A stretch of 5,282 bases of DNA from Gammaproteobacteria bacterium. GTDB lineage: Bacteria > Pseudomonadota > Gammaproteobacteria > Pseudomonadales > Azotimanducaceae. Location: the NCBI GenBank assembly GCA_002694945.1, contig NZNP01000099.1:1-5282 (forward strand), given 5' to 3'. The notes under the pieces were generated by a model. The model was given only the letters and a program-made list of their open reading frames with translations, was not told the DNA's origin and did no database searches. The position numbers and the translations under genes are program-made. Positions 1-5,282 of the stretch are shown piece by piece; position 1 is the stretch's first letter; every line of letters starts with the position of its first letter.

Positions 1-1
1 G

Positions 2-52
2 ATCTCTGGCGCGGATGCTACATTGTTGATGAAAGATTCAAAACCATTTTAA
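2..52 (+). other. Possible C-terminal tail of an unrecognised upstream gene
   Basis: Reading from position 2, 16 codons are open before a TAA at 50-52, giving a peptide ending in LLMKDSKPF. The next gene starts 42 nt later, so this could be the end of a preceding co-directional gene. In gammaproteobacteria small FmdB-like or DUF502 genes often precede aspS, but I cannot match this short tail to either. An open stretch this short is also expected by chance, so the call is weak. The sequence from 53 to 84 is A/T-rich and holds nothing else I can support. Confidence 0.25.
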
Positions 53-94
53 AAACCATTAAAAGAATTTCTACTAAAGGTAATAGGGGAAAAA

Positions 95-1870
95 ATGCGA
101 ACCCACTTGTGCGGCCAGCTGAGAGATTCACACATAGGAGAAGAAGTGTCTCTATGTGGTTGGGTTCACCGGAGACGAGATCATGGTGGGGTCATCTTTC
201 TTGATTTGCGTGATTTTGAGGGGCTGGTGCAAGTCGTTTTTGATCCAGATACAGTTAACGCTTTTTCTCTAGCGGATCAGGTCCGTAATGAATATGTGAT
301 ACAGGTTAGAGGGAACGTTCGGGCTCGTGATCAAGACGCGGTCAATCCTAAAATGCCAACTGGCATGATCGAGATTCTCGGCAAACAACTCGTTATTCTT
401 AACAAATCGGAGACTCCACCTTTTCAATTGGACGAATACTCCAGTGCAGGCGAAGATGTTCGTCTTCGTAACCGGGCTGTCGATCTGCGACGACCTGAAA
501 TGCAGGAAAAACTGCGATTACGTTCGAATATCAGTCATAGAGTTCGCCAGTTTCTCGATGAACGCGACTTCGTTGATGTCGAAACCCCTATTTTGACCAA
601 GGCTACGCCAGAAGGTGCGCGAGATTACCTCGTACCCAGCCGGGTTCAGCCGGGTAATTTCTACGCCCTACCTCAGTCTCCTCAGATATTTAAGCAGTTA
701 CTGATGATGTCTGGCTTTGACCGTTATTATCAGATTGCGCGTTGTTTTCGTGATGAAGATCTTCGCGCGGACCGTCAACCTGAGTTTACTCAAGTTGATA
801 TCGAGATGAGCTTTGTTGAACAACAGGAAGTAATGGCACTAACTGAGTCTCTGATTAGGAGTTTGTTCAAAGAGGTCATTGATGTTGATCTTGGTGAAAT
901 TCCGGTTCTGCCTCATGCCGAAGCGATAAGCAGGTTTGGTTCGGACAGGCCCGACCTGCGATTTGGCCTAGAGTTTGTTGAGGTTAGCGATCTACTTAAA
1001 GATGTTGAGTTTAAAGTTTTCAGTGGACCGGCAAACGATGATGATTCAAGAGTAGTGGCGCTGCGCCTGCCCGAAGGTGATCGTTTAACGCGTAAGAACC
1101 TGGATGATTACACCAAGTTTGTAGGTATTTACGGAGCGAGAGGGTTAGCTTATATCCGGGTTAATGATCTCGCAGCGGGGACAGAAGGCCTGCAGTCGCC
1201 CATTTTGAAATTCTTGCCCGACGACGTTGTGACAAACATCCTCTCGCGTTGTGGTGCTAAAAATAACGATGTAATTTTCTTCGGTGCGGACAAAGCCCGC
1301 ATCGTCAACGATGCTTTAGGAGCTTTGCGGAATAAGCTGGCTGAAGATCTTGATCTTTATGTTAGGGACTGGGCGTGTTGCTGGGTGATCGATTTTCCGA
1401 TGTTCGAGGTCAACGAAGAGGGTAATGTTTCAGCAGTGCATCATCCTTTTACCATGCCTGCCGGCGACATTTCGTCAATGGAAAGGCAACCGATGAAAGC
1501 TCTATCTCATTCCTATGATATCGTGATAAATGGCCACGAAGTAGGTGGAGGGTCAATTCGTGTCCATGATCCTGATGTTCAGAAGGCAATTTTCAGAGTA
1601 CTGCGTCTGTCAGAAGGTGAAGCGAATCTCAAATTCGGTTTTCTTCTCGACGCGCTTAAATATGGCGCACCTCCTCATGGTGGGCTCGCTATTGGTCTGG
1701 ACCGACTGGTCATGCTGATGACAGGAACGAAAGCGATTAGAGATGTGATTGCATTCCCTAAAACCCAGACAGCGGCATGCCTGTTGACATCGGCTCCTAG
1801 CGAAGTTGATTCGGTTCAATTGAAAGAACTGGGTATCACCGTCAGAGTTGAAAAAGAAGACCAGGGATAA
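95..1870 (+). CDS. aspS: Aspartyl-tRNA synthetase (bacterial type, probably non-discriminating)
   Basis: This class II synthetase attaches aspartate to tRNA in the cytoplasm. It has 591 residues; E. coli AspS has 590. The N-terminal OB-fold anticodon-binding domain spans about 1-105 ([13 protein letters not shown] at 20-32). The catalytic core begins near 130 with DLRRPEM, and motif 1 ends in ETPIL at 163-167. [14 protein letters not shown] lies at 170-183 and QSPQ at 194-197. Motif 2 ([17 protein letters not shown]) covers 217-233, with the ATP-binding Arg219. The GAD insertion typical of bacterial AspRS lies at about 285-420, GGGS at 484-487, and motif 3 (GLAIGLDR) at 530-537. All expected catalytic residues are present. 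His30 matches non-discriminating enzymes such as the Pseudomonas one, whereas E. coli has Leu there; such enzymes also charge tRNA-Asn for GatCAB amidation. The ATG at 95 follows AGGGGA at 85-90 and gives the family-typical MRTxxCGQL start. The stop is 4 nt before yebC, suggesting cotranscription. Confidence 0.98.
   Translation: MRTHLCGQLRDSHIGEEVSLCGWVHRRRDHGGVIFLDLRDFEGLVQVVFDPDTVNAFSLADQVRNEYVIQVRGNVRARDQDAVNPKMPTGMIEILGKQLVILNKSETPPFQLDEYSSAGEDVRLRNRAVDLRRPEMQEKLRLRSNISHRVRQFLDERDFVDVETPILTKATPEGARDYLVPSRVQPGNFYALPQSPQIFKQLLMMSGFDRYYQIARCFRDEDLRADRQPEFTQVDIEMSFVEQQEVMALTESLIRSLFKEVIDVDLGEIPVLPHAEAISRFGSDRPDLRFGLEFVEVSDLLKDVEFKVFSGPANDDDSRVVALRLPEGDRLTRKNLDDYTKFVGIYGARGLAYIRVNDLAAGTEGLQSPILKFLPDDVVTNILSRCGAKNNDVIFFGADKARIVNDALGALRNKLAEDLDLYVRDWACCWVIDFPMFEVNEEGNVSAVHHPFTMPAGDISSMERQPMKALSHSYDIVINGHEVGGGSIRVHDPDVQKAIFRVLRLSEGEANLKFGFLLDALKYGAPPHGGLAIGLDRLVMLMTGTKAIRDVIAFPKTQTAACLLTSAPSEVDSVQLKELGITVRVEKEDQG
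1863..1867 (+). promoter_or_regulatory. Ribosome binding site that fixes the yebC start
   Basis: AGGGA lies inside the last codons of aspS, 7 nt before the ATG at 1875. That ATG gives MAGHSKW, the near-invariant YebC start. The in-frame ATG at 1848 would add nine residues (MKKKTRDKC) not found in the family. The out-of-frame ATG at 1871 is only 3 nt from this site and reads into a stop after five codons. The 1875 start is therefore preferred. Confidence 0.8.
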
Positions 1871-1874
1871 ATGC

Positions 1875-2615
1875 ATGGCGGGGCATAGTAAATGGAGCAA
1901 CATCAAGCACCGTAAAGCTGGCCAGGATGCTAAGCGTGCCAAAGTATTTACCAAGATCATTCGTGAATTGACCGTCGCTGCGCGCGATGGTGGGGGCAAC
2001 ATAGATGACAATCCGGGGTTGCGGACTGTTGTCGATAAGGCGAAAGCTGCTCAAATGCCAAAAGATACCATGGAGCGAGCGATCGCTCGAGGAGCAGGGG
2101 GGCAGGATGGTGCTGAGCTCACGCCGCTGACCTATGAAGGTTATGGTCCGGGCGGTGTCGCAGTTCTGGTTGAAACGATGACCGATAATCGCAATAGGAC
2201 TGTAGCGGAGGTACGGCATGCATTTTCCAGGGCTGGTGGAAACCTCGGCACTGATGGCTCAGTATCCTATTTGTTTGACAAGAAAGGACAGATACATTTC
2301 GCTCCAGGCGTTAGTGAAGACGACGTGATGGAGGTTGCTATTGATTCAGGTGCTGAAGATGTCGTTACCGACGAAGATGGTGGAATTGAAGTTGTAACGA
2401 GTCCTGAAGAGTACCTCGCGGTTAAGGATGCCCTGGTGGAGGCTGGCCAAGAACCGGATGCGTCCGAAGTTGCTATGGTGCCCCAGGTGCTCTCTGACCT
2501 CGATGCCGACACGGGCGAAAAGGTGCTGCGGTTGCTTGATGCGCTGGAAGACCTTGACGATGTTACCAATGTCTACACGAACGCTAACTTTCCAATGGAG
2601 ATTATGCAGTCCTGA
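1875..2615 (+). CDS. yebC: YebC/TACO1-family translation or regulatory factor
   Basis: The product is 246 residues, the same length as E. coli YebC, and belongs to the conserved YebC/PmpR/TACO1 family. Members were first described as DNA-binding transcriptional regulators. More recent work on bacterial members and mitochondrial TACO1 supports a ribosome-associated role in relieving stalls at difficult sequences such as polyproline. Which role applies here cannot be read from the sequence. Family hallmarks are [14 protein letters not shown] at 1-14, the basic helical segment [19 protein letters not shown] at 14-32, YEGYGPGG at 87-94, [14 protein letters not shown] at 104-117 and [14 protein letters not shown] at 121-134. 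The C-terminal third is strongly acidic ([17 protein letters not shown]), as is usual. It sits 4 nt after aspS, with its ribosome binding site inside the aspS end, so the two are probably one transcript. In many gammaproteobacteria yebC is followed by ruvC, as here. Confidence 0.97.
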   Translation: MAGHSKWSNIKHRKAGQDAKRAKVFTKIIRELTVAARDGGGNIDDNPGLRTVVDKAKAAQMPKDTMERAIARGAGGQDGAELTPLTYEGYGPGGVAVLVETMTDNRNRTVAEVRHAFSRAGGNLGTDGSVSYLFDKKGQIHFAPGVSEDDVMEVAIDSGAEDVVTDEDGGIEVVTSPEEYLAVKDALVEAGQEPDASEVAMVPQVLSDLDADTGEKVLRLLDALEDLDDVTNVYTNANFPMEIMQS

Positions 2616-2716
2616 CGGCTCGCTTCGTCTCGCTAAGAGGTGGGTAAAATTTATGGCTATAAGGCAGGTCTTTTGCTCGATTATGCTAGACTTGACCCCA
2701 TAAAATAGGAACTAAA

Positions 2717-3277
2717 ATGTCTCTTATTCTCGGTATTGACCCAGGTTCACGGATAACGGGCTATGGAATTATTAGAGCCATGGGGAATAAGCAGGAATAT
2801 ATCGCCAGCGGTTGCATACGAACGACCGAAAAAGCGACTTTGCCAGAAAGACTCGATGTTATTTTTCAGGGCGTCTCGGAGATTATCAAAGAATTTTCTC
2901 CAACTGAGCTTGCGATAGAACGAATTTTTATGGCTCGCAGCGCAGAGTCTGCACTGAAGCTTGGTCATGCTCGGGGAGTTGCCATTGTTGCTGCAGTCAA
3001 TAGTGGTCTTTCAGTCCATGAATATGAAGCGAGGAAAATCAAACAGGCGATCGTGGGTAGCGGTGCCGCTAATAAGAATCAGGTCCAGCATATGGTAATG
3101 ACGCTGCTGAACTTGCCTAGCAAGCCGCAATCCGATGCTGCTGATGCATTAGCTATTTCTATTTGTCACCACCATACGCAACTTAGTTTAGCGCGTATGA
3201 CCTCTGGAGCTGATTCAGTCGTCAGTGCTGACCGTTACAGGCGTGGCAGGTATGCATCAGGTAAGCAGGACCGATGA
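2717..3277 (+). CDS. ruvC: Holliday junction resolvase RuvC (endodeoxyribonuclease)
   Basis: RuvC is a dimeric Mg-dependent nuclease that cuts Holliday junctions symmetrically in the last step of recombinational repair. The four acidic catalytic residues of the RNase H-like fold are present: Asp8 in [13 protein letters not shown], Glu68 in AIERIF, and Asp140 and Asp143 in SDAADALAI. The segment [17 protein letters not shown] at 71-87 carries the aromatic residue that stacks on bases at the junction (Phe71, matching E. coli Phe69 in mature numbering). The protein has 186 residues against 173 in E. coli; the extra length is mostly a basic C-terminal tail ([15 protein letters not shown]). The ATG at 2717 follows AGGA at 2707-2710 by 6 nt and gives the standard N-terminus. 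A 101-nt gap separates it from yebC. Its TGA overlaps the ruvA ATG (ATGA), pointing to translational coupling. Confidence 0.98.
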   Translation: MSLILGIDPGSRITGYGIIRAMGNKQEYIASGCIRTTEKATLPERLDVIFQGVSEIIKEFSPTELAIERIFMARSAESALKLGHARGVAIVAAVNSGLSVHEYEARKIKQAIVGSGAANKNQVQHMVMTLLNLPSKPQSDAADALAISICHHHTQLSLARMTSGADSVVSADRYRRGRYASGKQDR

Positions 3278-3864
3278 TTAGTAGGCTGTTTGGGGAGGTG
3301 GTCGAGAGAGATCCGCAGCGAGTGGTCCTGGATGTTCAGGGTGTGGGGTACGATATTGAGATTCCTCTGTCGACCTTCTATCAACTAGCTGAAATTAAGG
3401 GCTCGACGGTGCTACATACTCACTTTGTCATAAGACAAGATGCTCAATTGCTATATGGTTTTGCGACCATAGTTGAAAGAGAGTTGTTTCGTGCCCTAAT
3501 TAAGGTTAACGGAGTTGGCCCTAAAACCGCGTTAGCGGTGCTTTCCGGTCTTGAAGTAATCGATTTTATTGCAGCGGTTAATGCGGAAAACAAGAAAACG
3601 CTCTCAGGTATACCAGGAGTCAGCCAACGGAACGCGGAACACATCATCGCCGATTTGCGGGGCAAGCTTGACGATTATGGCGATGCTTTACCTTTGGCAG
3701 CAGGAACCTCTGACCCAGATGTCGTCTCAGATGCTGAATCGGCACTAATCAGCCTGGGATACAAACCGAAAGAAGCGTCTCTGGCGCTCTCCCAGGTAGA
3801 AGAGGAGATTAAAGACGTGGAGACGCTTATAAGGCTGGCGTTAAAGCAACTGATGAGAGGGTGA
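3274..3864 (+). CDS. ruvA: Holliday junction branch-migration subunit RuvA, with altered DNA-contact residues
   Basis: RuvA tetramers bind the four-way junction and load RuvB rings on opposite arms. The 196-residue length is normal (E. coli 203). The N-terminal OB-fold domain covers about 1-63 ([27 protein letters not shown]). Domain II has a first helix-hairpin-helix at 78-90 (VNGVGPKTA, canonical). The second, at about 113-128, reads [13 protein letters not shown] where relatives have PGIGKKTAERL, so the second hairpin glycine is Ser117 and the lysines and threonine are replaced. The acidic pin, Glu55-Asp56 in E. coli, is Gln55-Asp56 here. Domain III, which contacts RuvB, is intact at about 150-196 ([24 protein letters not shown]). 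The ATG overlaps the ruvC stop, and a short-spaced AGGA at 3267-3270 precedes it. The identity is certain; the functional effect of the substitutions is unknown. Confidence 0.97.
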   Translation: MISRLFGEVVERDPQRVVLDVQGVGYDIEIPLSTFYQLAEIKGSTVLHTHFVIRQDAQLLYGFATIVERELFRALIKVNGVGPKTALAVLSGLEVIDFIAAVNAENKKTLSGIPGVSQRNAEHIIADLRGKLDDYGDALPLAAGTSDPDVVSDAESALISLGYKPKEASLALSQVEEEIKDVETLIRLALKQLMRG

Positions 3865-3931
3865 AGAGATAGGAGGAAGGCTAAACCTAAGTTCAGGAAG
3901 TTTTTAGTGAGGCAAAACAGATAAGCTCGAT

Positions 3932-3940
3932 TGATAGAAT
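3932..3940 (+). promoter_or_regulatory. Candidate extended -10 promoter for ruvB
   Basis: TGATAGAAT matches the extended -10 pattern TGnTATAAT with a single mismatch. No good -35 hexamer sits 16-18 nt upstream, but extended -10 promoters can tolerate that. Transcription would begin near 3947, about 70 nt before the ruvB start. The site lies in the unusually long ruvA-ruvB gap, which would fit a separate ruvB promoter. The match could be chance in this A-rich stretch. Confidence 0.3.
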
Positions 3941-3959
3941 AGAAGTGATAGGGAGATTG

Positions 3960-3998
3960 ATGAATTCTCAGATATTGACACAAATAGATCGGTATTGA
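3960..3998 (+). other. Tiny upstream reading frame 1 before ruvB (12 codons)
   Basis: An ATG at 3960 opens a 12-residue frame, [12 protein letters not shown], ending in TGA at 3996-3998. A Shine-Dalgarno-like AGGGAG at 3950-3955 precedes it by 4 nt. Its TGA overlaps the ATG of the next mini-frame (TGATG). The same frame is open back to 3891, but without an ATG. I recognise no peptide family. It may be a translated leader that couples to ruvB, or may mean nothing. Confidence 0.25.
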
Positions 3999-4021
3999 TG
4001 GACGGAGAGATCAAAGAGTGA
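3998..4021 (+). other. Tiny upstream reading frame 2 overlapping the ruvB start (7 codons)
   Basis: An ATG at 3998-4000 reads MDGEIKE and stops with TGA at 4019-4021. That stop overlaps the ruvB GTG start in the arrangement GTGA, which is typical of termination-reinitiation coupling. The frame also contains the ruvB ribosome binding site. It has no convincing ribosome binding site of its own, so translation would depend on reinitiation from the preceding mini-frame. Confidence 0.22.
4004..4009 (+). promoter_or_regulatory. Ribosome binding site supporting the GTG start of ruvB
   Basis: GGAGAG lies 8 nt before the GTG at 4018. No ATG, GTG or TTG occurs in frame between that codon and the upstream stop TAG at 3985-3987. 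The resulting N-terminus (M)IESDRIV aligns with MIEADRLI of E. coli, so the GTG start is well supported. Confidence 0.8.
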
Positions 4022-5064
4022 TTGAGTCAGACCGAATCGTAACGGCGTCGTCTTCGGAGGCTGAGCGGCGTCAGGACTGGGCAATTCGTCCTAAGACATT
4101 CGATGAGTATTGTGGTCAGAATGAGGTAGCAGAGCAGTTGCAGCTGTTTATAAAGGCTGCTCGGGGCCGTAACGAGGCGTTAGACCATACTTTGATCTTC
4201 GGACCTCCTGGATTAGGCAAAACGACTTTGGCAAATATCATCGCCAATGAAATGGGTGTTGAAATTCGAGCTACCTCTGGGCCAGTAATTGAGAAAAAGG
4301 GAGATTTGGTCGCTGCTTTAACGAATCTAGAGCAGGGCGATGTGTTGTTTATTGATGAAATTCACCGTCTAAGCCCTGCCATCGAGGAAATTCTCTATCC
4401 AGCGATGGAAGATTTTCAGGTCGATTTGACTATTGGTGAAGGACCAACCGCTCGAACGATAAAACTGGATTTGCCTCCCTTCACCCTTGTGGGTGCGACG
4501 ACTCGTACTGGATTACTGACTTCGCCGTTTCGAGATCGATTTGGCATTATCCAGAGGCTTGAGTTTTATGGGGTCAGCGATTTAACGGCAATTGTAGAGC
4601 GGTCCGCTCATATGCTGAATGTGGTTGCTGAGGAAGATGGTGCTCGAGAAATCGCTATCCGATCCCGAGGGACGCCTCGTGTTGCAAATCGATTGCTGAG
4701 ACGCGTAAGGGACTATGCGCAGGTAGAAGGCGAAGGAATTTTGACCCGAGATATAGCGGATATGGCGTTGGACATGTTGAAGGTAGATGCTAATGGCTTT
4801 GATTCGATGGATAGGCGTTTATTACTGGCCATGATAGAGAAGTTCGATGGAGGTCCCGTTGGTATTGATTCGCTCGCAGCGAGTGTTGGTGAGGAAGCTC
4901 ACACCCTTGAAGATGTTTACGAGCCTTATTTGATTCAACAGGGTTTTATTATGCGGACGAGCAGAGGAAGGCTTGCGACACGCCTTGCTTATGAGCACTT
5001 TGGTTTGAAAATTCCGGAGACTAAAGATAGCTTATCGAACTTGTTTGACGACGAAAATCAATAA
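4018..5064 (+). CDS. ruvB: Holliday junction branch-migration ATPase RuvB
   Basis: RuvB is the AAA+ hexameric motor that, loaded by RuvA, pulls DNA arms through the junction. The 348 residues compare with 336 in E. coli. [12 protein letters not shown] at 23-34 is the typical entry. Walker A is GPPGLGKTT at 62-70 (Lys68, Thr69) and Walker B is VLFIDEIH at 109-116 (Asp113, Glu114). Sensor 1 is GATTRTG at 159-165. The arginine finger is Arg174 in FRDRFG, and sensor 2 is [16 protein letters not shown] at 217-232. The C-terminal winged helix (about 262-332) includes [13 protein letters not shown] and [15 protein letters not shown]. All ATPase residues are present. The last 16 residues form an acidic tail after the usual end of the fold. 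The gene starts with GTG, 153 nt after ruvA, whereas the two are nearly contiguous in most relatives. I see no LexA-type CTG-N10-CAG site upstream. Confidence 0.98.
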   Translation: MIESDRIVTASSSEAERRQDWAIRPKTFDEYCGQNEVAEQLQLFIKAARGRNEALDHTLIFGPPGLGKTTLANIIANEMGVEIRATSGPVIEKKGDLVAALTNLEQGDVLFIDEIHRLSPAIEEILYPAMEDFQVDLTIGEGPTARTIKLDLPPFTLVGATTRTGLLTSPFRDRFGIIQRLEFYGVSDLTAIVERSAHMLNVVAEEDGAREIAIRSRGTPRVANRLLRRVRDYAQVEGEGILTRDIADMALDMLKVDANGFDSMDRRLLLAMIEKFDGGPVGIDSLAASVGEEAHTLEDVYEPYLIQQGFIMRTSRGRLATRLAYEHFGLKIPETKDSLSNLFDDENQ

Positions 5065-5071
5065 CTTCATT

Positions 5072-5078
5072 GGAAAGG
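5072..5078 (+). promoter_or_regulatory. Ribosome binding site supporting the GTG start of tolQ
   Basis: GGAAAGG lies 4 nt before the GTG at 5083. That GTG is the only start codon in frame between the ruvB stop (5062-5064, same frame) and an internal Met at codon 22, which falls inside the membrane segment. This supports the GTG as the true start. Confidence 0.7.
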
Positions 5079-5082
5079 TACT

Positions 5083-5282
5083 GTGAACGAACCGATATCC
5101 ATAATAGAACTCATCATCAACGCTAGCGCCGTTGTGCAGACGGTGATGGCACTGCTAGTTGCTGCTTCTTTGGCTTCATGGGTCATGATTTTTCAGCGTG
5201 GTTTTGCGCTCGCTGCAATTCGCAATGGTGCAACGGAATTTGAGAATGAATTTTGGTCGGGTAAGGACCTAGGCGAACTTTT
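5083..5282 (+). CDS. tolQ: TolQ, inner-membrane proton-channel subunit of Tol-Pal (5' part only)
   Basis: Sixty-six full codons are visible before the window ends; the family is about 225-230 residues. TolQ works with TolR as a proton-driven motor in the inner membrane that energises TolA and Pal during cell division and keeps the outer membrane stable. The visible part has a short polar start (MNEPISIIELI), then the first transmembrane helix at about 17-37 (VVQTVMALLVAASLASWVMIF), followed by QRG and the cytoplasmic EFENEFWSGKDLGEL. The pattern VVQ-VM-LVAAS-SW-MIFQRG followed by FWSG-DL closely matches Pseudomonas TolQ. It also separates TolQ from the related ExbB and MotA families. It starts 18 nt after ruvB, so it may share that transcript. 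TolR, TolA, TolB and Pal would be expected downstream, outside the window. There is no ybgC between ruvB and this gene. Confidence 0.93.
   Translation, partial: MNEPISIIELIINASAVVQTVMALLVAASLASWVMIFQRGFALAAIRNGATEFENEFWSGKDLGEL

Noticed and set aside
26..53. Possible aspS promoter: TTGATG at 26-31 and TTTAAA at 48-53, spacer 16
   Set aside because: Both hexamers match the consensus at only four of six positions in A/T-rich sequence, which is not enough to call a promoter.
1610..2219. Two minus-strand open frames (1610-2011 and 1842-2219) across the aspS-yebC junction
   Set aside because: They lie opposite well-supported genes, have no recognisable domains or ribosome binding sites, and their composition is that of antisense shadows.
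2428..2703. Plus-strand 91-codon open frame overlapping the yebC end and the gap before ruvC
   Set aside because: It is an out-of-frame shadow of yebC, rich in Arg, Trp and Cys, with no family resemblance. Only its last part lies in non-coding sequence.
2658..2706. -10-like hexamers before ruvC (TATAAG at 2658-2663 and TAAAAT at 2701-2706)
   Set aside because: Neither has a -35 element at a workable distance. The second would place the transcript start just before the ATG.
3881..3907. Possible hairpin after ruvA (CTAAA pairing with TTTAG, inner CCT with AGG)
   Set aside because: The stem is short, A/T-rich and interrupted, and no run of T follows it, so it does not qualify as a terminator.
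3975..3980. Perfect TTGACA -35 hexamer before ruvB
   Set aside because: No acceptable -10 hexamer lies 16-18 nt downstream (the sequence there is GATGGACG). Transcription would also begin almost at the ruvB start, leaving out its ribosome binding site.
3675..3983. Minus-strand 102-codon open frame covering the ruvA end and most of the ruvA-ruvB gap
   Set aside because: Most of it is antisense to ruvA. I see no ribosome binding site or known motif, so it does not explain the gap.
5014..5061. RuvB C-terminal tail (SLSNLF followed by acidic residues) as a sliding-clamp or SSB-like interaction motif
   Set aside because: It lacks the key glutamine of clamp-binding motifs and the DDDIPF-type end. 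Similar-length RuvB tails occur in relatives such as Pseudomonas.

Overview
The window is a chromosomal housekeeping block from a bacterium that is very probably a gammaproteobacterium. The evidence is the gene order aspS–yebC–ruvC–ruvA–ruvB–tolQ, all on the + strand, and protein sequences that resemble the Pseudomonas and E. coli versions throughout. I see no mobile element, CRISPR array, tRNA or rRNA, and the minus strand carries only shadow reading frames. The genus cannot be named from this sequence.

Layout: positions 1-94 are a short upstream region, perhaps with the last codons of an unrecognised gene. Then come aspS (95-1870, aspartyl-tRNA synthetase), yebC (1875-2615, translation/regulatory factor, 4 nt after aspS), a 101-nt gap, ruvC (2717-3277, Holliday junction resolvase), and ruvA (3274-3864), which overlaps ruvC by ATGA. 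A 153-nt gap follows, which is unusually long for ruvA-ruvB. Next are ruvB (4018-5064, branch-migration motor, GTG start) and the first 66 codons of tolQ (GTG at 5083), cut by the window edge. The ybgC thioesterase gene, often found just before tolQ in gammaproteobacteria, is absent here.

How the genes work together: RuvA binds the four-way Holliday junction and loads RuvB hexamers that pump the DNA arms, and RuvC cuts the junction. AspS charges tRNA with aspartate, and YebC is a ribosome-linked or regulatory protein. TolQ starts the Tol-Pal cell-envelope operon.

This is mostly an ordinary region, and I found no clear undescribed system. Points worth a second look are: a substituted acidic-pin residue and a degenerate second helix-hairpin-helix in RuvA; a chain of two tiny overlapping reading frames that ends exactly on the ruvB start codon, behind a possible extended -10 promoter; an aspartyl-tRNA synthetase residue typical of non-discriminating enzymes; the lack of a recognisable SOS box near the ruv genes; and the missing ybgC.
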